From NCBI GenBank assembly GCA_903909415.1, contig CAIVVS010000353.1, positions 1 through 29,441 of the forward strand: a DNA stretch of 29,441 nt, read 5' to 3'. The notes under the pieces were generated by a model. That model was not told where the DNA came from and ran no database searches. It saw only the letters and a program-made list of their open reading frames with translations. Each line of letters begins with the position of its first letter. The stretch's first letter is position 1. The stretch is from an uncultured Pseudomonadota bacterium. Its GTDB lineage: Bacteria; Pseudomonadota; Gammaproteobacteria; Burkholderiales; SG8-39. This document shows positions 17,764 to 24,633 of this stretch, in pieces. Position numbers and translations under genes: made by a program.

Positions 17764-17799
17764 CGACGAACGCAACGACGAACGCGCCGACGAACACGG
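17764..17799 (+). repeat. three 12-bp tandem repeats upstream of the ABM-fold gene
   Basis: CGACGAACGCAA, CGACGAACGCGC and CGACGAACACGG stand head to tail in the 65-nt gap, ending about 10 nt before AAGGAG. The first 8 bases are identical in all three. Lying in an untranslated stretch, they could be an unstructured ribosome standby site or a slippage product. Confidence 0.7.
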
Positions 17800-17817
17800 C
17801 ACAACAAGGAGACACAC

Positions 17818-18186
17818 ATGGCACTCGTACCCCTGGCCAGCATGGGCAACTTCCTGCACATCTACGACTTCGAGGTGGACCCGGACCACATCGACGAATT
17901 CATCAAGCTGTTCGACGAGTTCGACTACTCCGACGGCAATCCGATGCACAAGTCGCCCGCGCAGGTCAGGGACGGCGTGCTGTGCCAGGACGTCACCAAC
18001 CCGGCGCACTTCTGGCTGATCGCCGAGTGGAGCGACATCGAGGAACACGCCCGCATCCGCAAGATCCTCGCCAACGAGATCAAGCCGGCCTTCGTCAAGC
18101 ACATCCGGGGCACAGGCTTCATCCCGGCCTACGCGAAGATCGTCTCGAGCACGCCGCAGCACCTGCTGGACAAGTCGGCGGCCTGA
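17818..18186 (+). CDS. small ABM-fold (dimeric alpha/beta barrel) protein
   Basis: The 122-residue protein looks like the antibiotic-biosynthesis-monooxygenase superfamily: a first strand FLHIYDFEVDPDHIDEFIKL, a central GVLCQDVTNPAHFWLIAEWS, then helix IEEHARIRK. Members are cofactor-free monooxygenases, dehalogenases or lyases, and some only bind ligands. No heme or metal motif is seen. ATG 17818 has a strong AAGGAG. It lies between an ABC receptor and a 2-oxoglutarate oxygenase gene in the catabolic run, so it may act on a hydroxylated or quinone intermediate (inference). The superfamily call is from pattern only. Confidence 0.6.
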   Translation: MALVPLASMGNFLHIYDFEVDPDHIDEFIKLFDEFDYSDGNPMHKSPAQVRDGVLCQDVTNPAHFWLIAEWSDIEEHARIRKILANEIKPAFVKHIRGTGFIPAYAKIVSSTPQHLLDKSAA

Positions 18187-18222
18187 GCTGTAGTTCGAGG
18201 CGCAGTCCAAGCAATGGCAGGG

Positions 18223-18249
18223 CGCCGCCGGGACTTCCTCCCGGCGGCG
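18223..18249 (+). other. intercistronic hairpin before the 2OG oxygenase gene
   Basis: A 10-bp perfect stem (CGCCGCCGGG / CCCGGCGGCG) with a 7-nt loop lies in the 94-nt gap between the ABM-fold and 2OG oxygenase genes. There is no U-tract, so it is more likely an mRNA-processing or attenuation element than a full terminator. Confidence 0.5.
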
Positions 18250-18280
18250 ACGCACCGATGTCGCAAGCCGGGAGCCGCAG

Positions 18281-19390
18281 ATGGTCGAGATCATCGAGGA
18301 CGGGCAGGTCGGGCAATTCGCCGACTTCGACAACCGTTACCGCAGGCGTGACGAGCGCTTTGCGATAGAGCGGGAGGCGCTCACCGAGTCACCGGTGATC
18401 GACATCAGCCCGTTCATGGACGGGGCGGGCAGCAGTGCGGACAGGCAGGCCACCGCGCGCCGGCTGCGCGACGCCTGCGTCAACCTCGGTTTCTTCTACC
18501 TCACCGGCCACGGCATCCCGCTGGCCGAGTTCGACCGCTCGGTCGATCTGAGCCACCGCTATTTCGCGCTGCCGCGCGACCAGAAGATGGCGACTGCCGT
18601 GCGCGGCGCCGGCCAGACCGGCTACCTGCCGGTGGGCGGCATCAACCCGGAAGCCAACCCCGACAAGGCGGCCGACCTCAAGGAACGCTTCATCCTGATC
18701 AGCCGCGAGCTGCGCGAGGGCGAGCCCGGGTCCGGCTGGCAGGAAGAGGGGCTGGCGCGCTGGCCCGACGAAGTCACGCTGCCGGGATTCGCGCCGTTCA
18801 TGAAGCAGCACCTGGCCTCCCTGGTGCTGCTGTCCCGGCGCCTCGCACGCGCCTTTGCGCTCAGCCTGGACCTGCCGGAAGCGCACTTCGACGCGATGTT
18901 CGCGCAGATGGACCTGAATTCCATCATCAACTGGTATCCGCCGCTGGACGCCTCGCGCGCCGAGCGCACGCAATGGAGCGCCTCGCCCCATACCGATTAC
19001 GGCGCCTTCACCATCCTGTCGCAGGACTCGCTCGGCGGCCTGCAGGTGCGCAACTCCGCCGGGGAATGGATAGACGTGCCGCCCATCCCGGGTGCCTTCG
19101 TCGTCAACATCGGGGATCTCATGTCCACCTGGACCAATGACCTGTACACCTCCAACCTGCACCGGGCGCTCAACGGCAGCGGCAAGGCGCGCGTCTCCAT
19201 CCCGCTGTTCGTCGCACCCGCGCGCGACACCCTGGTGGAATGCCTGCCGACCTGCCAAGGGCCGGACAATCCACCACGCTACGCGCCGGTCAGGGCGGGC
19301 GACTACATGCGCACGCTGATCGAGCAGGCACGCCGCACCGGCAGGCCTGGCCTGGCCGTGCAGACCGCCAAGCGGTTCGCGCCGTCATGA
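18281..19390 (+). CDS. 2-oxoglutarate/Fe(II)-dependent oxygenase, isopenicillin N synthase family
   Basis: The product is 369 residues. An N-terminal DIOX_N-like region (about 38-150, VIDISPF...GFFYLTGHGIP) is followed by the double-stranded beta-helix core. Iron ligands are H237, D239 (PHTDYGAF) and H294 (NLHRAL). R304 and S306 (RVSIPLF) form the usual RxS pair that holds 2-oxoglutarate. All catalytic residues are present. Bacterial members hydroxylate or desaturate small molecules. ATG 18281 has GGGAG upstream; the first ~35 residues are a family-atypical extension. The stop overlaps the Bug receptor start by ATGA. It probably catalyses one oxidative step of the pathway encoded here, which is inference. 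Confidence 0.9.
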   Translation: MVEIIEDGQVGQFADFDNRYRRRDERFAIEREALTESPVIDISPFMDGAGSSADRQATARRLRDACVNLGFFYLTGHGIPLAEFDRSVDLSHRYFALPRDQKMATAVRGAGQTGYLPVGGINPEANPDKAADLKERFILISRELREGEPGSGWQEEGLARWPDEVTLPGFAPFMKQHLASLVLLSRRLARAFALSLDLPEAHFDAMFAQMDLNSIINWYPPLDASRAERTQWSASPHTDYGAFTILSQDSLGGLQVRNSAGEWIDVPPIPGAFVVNIGDLMSTWTNDLYTSNLHRALNGSGKARVSIPLFVAPARDTLVECLPTCQGPDNPPRYAPVRAGDYMRTLIEQARRTGRPGLAVQTAKRFAPS

Positions 19391-20376
19391 GCTCCCTCCT
19401 GCGCTGGATTGGAGTCGTGCTGGCGGCGCTCGCATGCCAGACCCAGGCGCAAGCCCAGGCCCAGCAGGGCACCTGGCCGAGTCGTCCGGTCCGCATCCTC
19501 GTGCCCTTCACGACCGGCGGGAGCGCCGATGCGCTGGCCCGGCTGATGGGCGAGAAGCTGTCGGTGTCGTGGGGCCAGCAGGTGCTGGTGGAGAACCGCG
19601 GCGGCGCGGGCGGCACCATCGGCATGGTGGCGGCGCAACGCCTGCCGGCCGACGGCCACAACTTCGTGCTGATCAGCAACAGCCATGCGTCCAGCCACGT
19701 GCTGTATCCCAAACTCACATACGACCTGACCAGGGACTTCGCCCCGGTCAGCATCACCGTGAACTCGCCCATGGTCATCGTCAGCAGCCAGAAGCTGGCG
19801 CTGACCGGCATTGCGGACCTGGTGGCGCGTGCCAAGCGCGACCCGGGCAAGCTGTCCTACGGCTCCTGCGGTGTCGGCACCACCCACCATCTGGCCATGG
19901 AAATCCTCAAGTACCAGGCCGATGCGTCGGTGGCGCACATCCCGTACCGGGGCTGCTCGCTGGCGACCGCAGACCTGATGGGCGGGCAACTGGACCTGGC
20001 CATCGTCACGCTGTCCTCGGTCAACAGCCTGATGCGGCAGGGCAAGCTGCGCGCGGTCGCGGTGCCGGACAAGCGCCGCGCGCTGTCAGCGCCGGACGTG
20101 CCCACCGTAGCGGAAGGCGGCGTGGCGGCGCTGCGCAACTTCGATGTGGGCCTGTGGCTGGGCTTCATGGCGCCGCTGGGGACGCCGGCGGACCTGATCA
20201 CCCGGTTCGACGCAGACAGCCGCAAGGCCATCATGCTGCCCGACATGCAGCCCAAGCTCGACGCCGCAGGCCTGGAGCCGCGTTTCGGCGACGGCAAGGA
20301 GCTGATGGAGGTGATCGAGGCCGACATCCGCCAGTTCAGGCAGATCGTGGACTACGCGAAGATCACCGTGCAGTAG
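19387..20376 (+). CDS. Bug/TTT-family periplasmic solute receptor
   Basis: The product is 329 residues with a Sec signal (1-26, Gln/Ala-rich end QTQAQAQAQ). The body has the Bug (tripartite tricarboxylate transporter receptor) hallmarks: WPSRPVRILVPFTTGGSADALAR, VENRGGAGGTIG, SYGSCGVGTTHH, HIPYRGC and DVPTVAEGG. ATG 19387 overlaps the previous stop (ATGA). Bug receptors bind carboxylates and are greatly expanded in Burkholderiales, often without linked membrane genes, as here. C161 and C190 stand in two conserved ligand-loop positions that usually hold Ser or Ala. It is the last gene of the rightward catabolic run. Confidence 0.92.
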   Translation: MSSLLRWIGVVLAALACQTQAQAQAQQGTWPSRPVRILVPFTTGGSADALARLMGEKLSVSWGQQVLVENRGGAGGTIGMVAAQRLPADGHNFVLISNSHASSHVLYPKLTYDLTRDFAPVSITVNSPMVIVSSQKLALTGIADLVARAKRDPGKLSYGSCGVGTTHHLAMEILKYQADASVAHIPYRGCSLATADLMGGQLDLAIVTLSSVNSLMRQGKLRAVAVPDKRRALSAPDVPTVAEGGVAALRNFDVGLWLGFMAPLGTPADLITRFDADSRKAIMLPDMQPKLDAAGLEPRFGDGKELMEVIEADIRQFRQIVDYAKITVQ

Positions 20377-20512
20377 GCCTGACCCTGGTGCCGCGTGAAT
20401 TCGTGGCTCGGCAGCCAATGCGTCGTGGCCCAATGTGCGCCACCGCTCAGACCCGAAGCGTGCGGTCCCGTACCTTGTCCCCTTCGTCCAGCCATGGAAT
20501 CGGGGAACCCGC

Positions 20513-21178
20513 GTGCGCCACTTCCGTATCGTCCTTGCCGCCTTCCTGCTGCTGAGCCTCTCGGGCTGCGGCTACAACGCCCTGCAGGGCACGGACGAGG
20601 AGACCAAGGCCAGTTGGGCCGAGGTGCTGAACCAGTATGTGCGCCGCGCCGACCTGGTGCCGGGGCTGGTGGCTACGGTCAAGGGCTTCGCCGCGCAGGA
20701 GCAGCAGGTGCTGCTCGGCGTGACCAATGCGCGCGCCCGGGTGGGCGGCATCCAGGCCACGCCCGAGCTGCTGAATGATCCCGCCGCCTTCGCGAAGTTC
20801 CAGGCGGCACAGGGTGAACTGAGCGGCGCGCTGTCGCGCCTGCTGGTGGTGACCGAGAACTACCCGGCGCTGAAGTCGGACACCGGGTTCCGCGACCTGC
20901 AGGCCCAGCTCGAGGGCACGGAGAACCGCATCGTGGTGGCGCGCAACCGCTACATCAAGTCGGTGCAGGACTACAACGTGACGGTGCGTTCCTTCCCGTC
21001 CAACCTCACGGCCATGGTGTTCGGCTTCAAGCTCAAGCCCGGCTTCACGGTGGACAACGAGAAGGAAATCTCCAGCCCGCCGGCCATCGACTTCGGCAAG
21101 CCTGCCTCGTCGCCCGCCGCAGCCGCTCCCGCCCCCGCGATCACCGCTCCCCCGGAGGCGAAGGGCGCGGCACAATGA
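20513..21178 (+). CDS. LemA family lipoprotein
   Basis: From GTG 20513 the product is 221 residues. The signal peptide ends in lipobox LSGC with C19 the lipidated residue. The frame is open further upstream, but this start puts the signal at the N-terminus and has CGGGGA upstream. The LemA core is present: RADLVPGLVATVKGFAAQE, LEGTENRIVVARNRY and YNVTVRSFPSNL. The last ~35 residues are an Ala/Pro-rich tail. Unlike the lemA gene at 8965, this one is a lipoprotein and pairs with TPM-domain genes. LemA-TPM-TPM is a familiar proteobacterial cluster of envelope function not yet well defined. Confidence 0.9.
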   Translation: MRHFRIVLAAFLLLSLSGCGYNALQGTDEETKASWAEVLNQYVRRADLVPGLVATVKGFAAQEQQVLLGVTNARARVGGIQATPELLNDPAAFAKFQAAQGELSGALSRLLVVTENYPALKSDTGFRDLQAQLEGTENRIVVARNRYIKSVQDYNVTVRSFPSNLTAMVFGFKLKPGFTVDNEKEISSPPAIDFGKPASSPAAAAPAPAITAPPEAKGAAQ

Positions 21179-22062
21179 GGGTGCTTCGCCGCTCCTGTGC
21201 AGGCTGGCCGGTGACGGCGCTGTGGCTGGCCTTCGCGACGCTGGCGCAGGCCCAGCCGCTGGTCGCAGTCCCACCCCTCACCGGTCACGTGACCGACATG
21301 ACTGCCACGCTGGATGCGACCCAGAAAGCGGCGCTCGAACAAACCCTGCAGGCCTTCGAGGCGAAGAAGGGCAGCCAGGTCGCGGTGCTCATCGTGCCCA
21401 CCACCGCGCCCGAGTCCATCGAGCAGTACGCGCTGCGCGTGGCGGAGGCCTGGAAGCTGGGCCGCAAGAAGGTGGATGACGGCGCGATCCTGGTGGTGGC
21501 CAAGGCCGACCGCGTGATGCGCATCGAAGTGGGCTACGGGCTGGAAGGCGCGCTCAATGACGCCACGGCCAAGCGCATCATCAGCGAGGTCATCACCCCG
21601 AAGTTCCGCGAGGGCGACTACTACGGCGGCATCAGCGCCGGCGTGGACCGCATGCTGCGCGTCGTGGACGGCGAGCCGCTGCCCGCACCGGCGCGGGCTG
21701 CCCCGGCCCCTGCCTCCGGCATGGAGGGCCTGCAGCAGTACGGCCCCGTCCTGCTGGTGATCGCGCTGGTGCTGGGCGGCATGCTGAGCCGCCTGCTGGG
21801 CAAGGTCGGTGGTTCGGTGGTGACCGGCGGCGCGGTGGGCGTGATTGCCTGGCTGCTGGCGGGCACCGTCGCCGTCGGCGTGATGGCGGGCATGTTGTCG
21901 CTGCTGTTCACGCTGCTCAGCGGCGGGCGCGGGTTCGGCGCCGTGCTGGGCGGTGGCGCCCGCGGTTATGGATCGGGCGGCTACGGATCGGGAGGGAACG
22001 GAGGCGGCTTCGGCGGGGGCGGTGGCGGATTCGGCGGCGGCGGGGCGTCGGGCCGGTGGTAG
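21175..22062 (+). CDS. TPM-domain membrane protein with Gly-rich tail (YgcG-like)
   Basis: The product is 295 residues: signal peptide (about 1-27), TPM domain (about 36-165, GHVTDMTATLDATQKAALEQ, VGYGLEGALNDATAKRII), a short Pro/Ala linker, two or three hydrophobic segments (about 185-250), and a tail of some 45 residues made mostly of Gly with Ser and Tyr. Such Gly-rich ends are typical of YgcG-like proteins. Related TPM domains include a thylakoid protein linked to photosystem II repair. ATG 21175 overlaps the LemA stop by ATGA. It is probably anchored in the inner membrane with the TPM domain outside. Function unknown. Confidence 0.88.
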   Translation: MRVLRRSCAGWPVTALWLAFATLAQAQPLVAVPPLTGHVTDMTATLDATQKAALEQTLQAFEAKKGSQVAVLIVPTTAPESIEQYALRVAEAWKLGRKKVDDGAILVVAKADRVMRIEVGYGLEGALNDATAKRIISEVITPKFREGDYYGGISAGVDRMLRVVDGEPLPAPARAAPAPASGMEGLQQYGPVLLVIALVLGGMLSRLLGKVGGSVVTGGAVGVIAWLLAGTVAVGVMAGMLSLLFTLLSGGRGFGAVLGGGARGYGSGGYGSGGNGGGFGGGGGGFGGGGASGRW

Positions 22063-22064
22063 CC

Positions 22065-22562
22065 ATGGACTTCAGCCGCATAGGGCGGCACCTGATGATG
22101 AGCCGCAGCCGCGTCAACCGGGTCTTCCCGCGCCGCGCGCTGCTGGCGATCGAGCAGGCGATACGCACCGGCGAGGCGGAACACCGCGGCGAGATCCGCT
22201 TCGCGGTGGAAGGCGCGCTGGAGGGCATGGCCCTGTTCGGCGGGCGCACCGCGCGCGAACGCGCGCTGGAGCTGTTCTCCGAGCTGCGCGTCTGGGACAC
22301 CGAACAGAACAACGGCGTGCTGATCTACCTGCTGCTGGCCGACCGGCGGGTGGAGATCATCGCCGACCGCGGCATCCACGCCGTGCTGCCGGCCGACGCC
22401 TGGGACAGCCTCTGCCATGCCATGGAGAACGCGTTCGGCGAAGGACGCTTCGAGGCCGGCGCGATCAGCGGCATCCAGGCGCTGGCCCGTTACCTGGTGC
22501 GCCACTTCCCGCCGGCCAGTGCGCAGCAGAACGAGCTGCCGGACCGGCCGGTGGTGATGTAG
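22065..22562 (+). CDS. small TPM-domain protein without signal peptide
   Basis: The product is 165 residues, starting at ATG 22065 two nt after the previous stop; a GTG at 22056 overlapping that gene is less likely. It begins with a basic segment (GRHLMMSRSRVNRVFPRRAL), and the TPM-type core follows (EIRFAVEGALEGM, WDTEQNNGVLIYLLLADRRVEIIADRGIHAVL). No signal peptide or clear membrane segment is seen, so it may sit in the cytoplasm or at the membrane surface. As the third gene of the LemA-TPM-TPM cluster it probably works with the upstream TPM protein. Confidence 0.85.
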   Translation: MDFSRIGRHLMMSRSRVNRVFPRRALLAIEQAIRTGEAEHRGEIRFAVEGALEGMALFGGRTARERALELFSELRVWDTEQNNGVLIYLLLADRRVEIIADRGIHAVLPADAWDSLCHAMENAFGEGRFEAGAISGIQALARYLVRHFPPASAQQNELPDRPVVM

Positions 22563-22568
22563 CCCAGT

Positions 22569-22581
22569 GCCGGTGTCCGGC
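22569..22581. terminator. weak hairpin between convergent operons
   Basis: GCCGG / CCGGC with loop TGT lies in the 23-nt gap between the TPM gene and the VOC gene. It has a 5-bp stem and no U-tract. It is the only candidate stop signal between the two convergent units. Confidence 0.3.
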
Positions 22582-22585
22582 GGCT

Positions 22586-23557
22586 TTACTTGTGCCGCAC
22601 CGCCGCGCCGGCCGTCGTGTTCTCCGAGGCCACCGGCCCGCGCACCTGCCTGCGGGACTTGCCGTCCAGGCCGCCCAGCACCGCCCACTCGGCGAAGTTC
22701 TCCGGCGTGACTTCCAGCTCGCGCGGCTTCCAGTTCGGGGTGAGTACGTCATCGTCCGCGTAGTACTCGGCCAGGCCCCCGGCCGGGTTCTTCACGTACC
22801 AGAAGTAGGCGGACGAAATCGGGTGGCGTCCCGGCCCGATCTCGGTTTCCCAGCCGCAGCGGTTGATGTGCATGCCGCCGCCCATCACCTCGTGGATGTC
22901 GCGCACGCTGAACGCAATGTGGTTCAGGCCCTTGGGCTTGTTCGGCAGGCTCAGGAGGAAGATGTCGTGGTGGCCGCCGTGGGCCGAGCAGCGCAGGAAC
23001 ACGCCGCGGTTCGGGTAGCTGTCCGACAGCGAGAAGCCGCAGCGCTCGGTGTAGAACTGGGTCATCCCGGCCAGGTCCTGGGTGAAGAACACCACGTGCC
23101 CGACTTCGATGGGCGTGGCGTGTTCATAGATGGTGGAGGGCATGTCCACCCGCGAGTGGTTGTCCCAGCTGTTCACCGGCGAGCCCTTCACGCCGATCTT
23201 GCGCTTGGTGGTCACCTGGAAACGGATCGCCAGGCCGTTGGGGTCCTGGCATTCCACGCCCTCGGCATCGGCGCGGAAACCCGGCGTGCCGGCCAGCGAC
23301 TTGGCCAGGCCTTCCAGGTCGGCGTGCGATTCCACGCCCCACACCACCAGCCGCACCGTCGGGCCGGCCTCGATGGCCGGCGGCAGCGAGGCGTCATCCG
23401 CCATGCGCACGCGGATCGCGCAGCCGTTCATGCCCTCGAAGTCCAGCGAACTGCCGGACTCCGCCTTGAGGGACAGGCCCCAGTCGAGGAAGAACTGCTT
23501 GCACTTGGGAAGGTCGGTCACCCCGTAGGTGACGCCGTCTATGCCGAGGATGCTCAT
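22586..23557 (-). CDS. two-domain VOC extradiol-type dioxygenase
   Basis: The product is 323 residues with two VOC/glyoxalase-like modules (about 5-120 and 148-270). The second holds the metal triad H154 (VGHVVFF), H213 (LNHIAF) and E264 (GLAEYY), the layout of type I extradiol ring-cleavage enzymes such as 2,3-dihydroxybiphenyl and catechol 2,3-dioxygenases. ATG 23557 has CGGAGAG upstream. It is the last gene of the leftward operon, 36 nt after the interrupted receptor gene. Ring cleavage of a catecholic intermediate made by the hydroxylases is the likely role; other VOC activities (isomerase, hydrolase) remain possible. Confidence 0.88.
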   Translation of the reverse strand: MSILGIDGVTYGVTDLPKCKQFFLDWGLSLKAESGSSLDFEGMNGCAIRVRMADDASLPPAIEAGPTVRLVVWGVESHADLEGLAKSLAGTPGFRADAEGVECQDPNGLAIRFQVTTKRKIGVKGSPVNSWDNHSRVDMPSTIYEHATPIEVGHVVFFTQDLAGMTQFYTERCGFSLSDSYPNRGVFLRCSAHGGHHDIFLLSLPNKPKGLNHIAFSVRDIHEVMGGGMHINRCGWETEIGPGRHPISSAYFWYVKNPAGGLAEYYADDDVLTPNWKPRELEVTPENFAEWAVLGGLDGKSRRQVRGPVASENTTAGAAVRHK

Positions 23558-23593
23558 GTCTGCTCTCCGTGTTGTCTCTGTGGGTCGCGGCGT

Positions 23594-24574
23594 TCAGTCG
23601 AGCCGCAGGTTGGCGGCCCTGACGCGCTGCGCGTAGCGGGCGCGGTCCTTCACCAGGAACTCGGCCAGGCCTTCCGGTCCGAGCGGGAACGGGTCCAGGC
23701 CGATGCCGACGATGTACTTGGTGCGGTACTCCTCGGACTCGGTGATCTAGCGCGAGTCGGTGGCGATGCGCTCGACCAGCGCGCGCGGCGTGCCGCCGGC
23801 GACCGCCAGGCCGAACCAGGTGCGGGCCTCGAAGGGCAGGCCGGCCTCGGCGAAGGTGGGGACGTCCGGCACCAGCGGCGAGCGCACGGTGTTGGCCAGC
23901 GCGAAGGCCTTCATCTTGCCGGCCTTGATCAGGCCCATGGACGCGCCGATGGCCGACAGCGCCATGTCGATCTGGCCGTTCAGCAACGCCGGAACGACTT
24001 CGCCCGTGCCCTTGTAGGGCACGTGGATCAGGTTCACGCCGGCGGTGCGCGCGAAGGCGTCGGCCTCCAGGTGGGTCACGCTGCCCGGGCCGATGCTGCC
24101 GTAGGACAGCTTGCCGGGCTGGGCCTTGGCCAGCGCGATCCACTCGCGCAGCGAGTTGGCCGGGCTGCTGGCCGGGGCCAGCATGATCAGCGTGGTGGTG
24201 GCGATGCCCGACACCGGCAGCAGGTCCTTGACCGGGTCGAAGGGCAGCTTGCTGTACAGGTACTGGATGGACGACATCGACGGGTCGCTGGCCAACAGGA
24301 TGTTGTGGCCGTCGGCCGGCTGCTTGACCACGTAGTCGGTGCCGATGATGGTGTTGGCACCGGGCTTGTTCTCGATGATCACCGGCTGGCCCCAGGCGCG
24401 GGTCAGGCCCTCGGCCAGCGGCCGCGCCATCGCGTCGGTCGGCCCGCCGGGCGGGAAGGGCACCACCAGGCGTACCTGCTTGGACGGGAACTGCTGCGCC
24501 AGCACGGGGGCGGCGAGCAGGGCGATGGCGATGGTGCCTGTGGCGACACTGAGCAGCTTGGACAAGGGTTTCAT
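23594..24574 (-). pseudogene. Bug/TTT receptor gene interrupted by in-frame TAG
   Basis: Reading leftward from ATG 24574 (AGGAGCC upstream) a signal peptide (1-26, VLA-Q) and Bug core run for 275 codons: FPSKQVRLVVPFPPGGPTD, SYGSIGPGSVTHLE and DVPTFAEAG. A TAG stands at 23749-23747. After it the same frame continues 50 codons with good Bug sequence (ITESEEYRTKYIVGIGLDPF, RAANLRLD) to TGA 23596-23594. The total of 326 codons is the normal family length. A single change (for example CAG to TAG) explains this. The truncated product would lack the last helix region. It could be a fresh null mutation, suppressed read-through or a sequencing error. No other damage is seen. Confidence 0.88.
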
Positions 24575-24633
24575 GGAGGCTCCTGGGTCTGTGTTTCGTG
24601 GAGGATTGAAAAAGATTCGGGTAGAGAAGGGGT

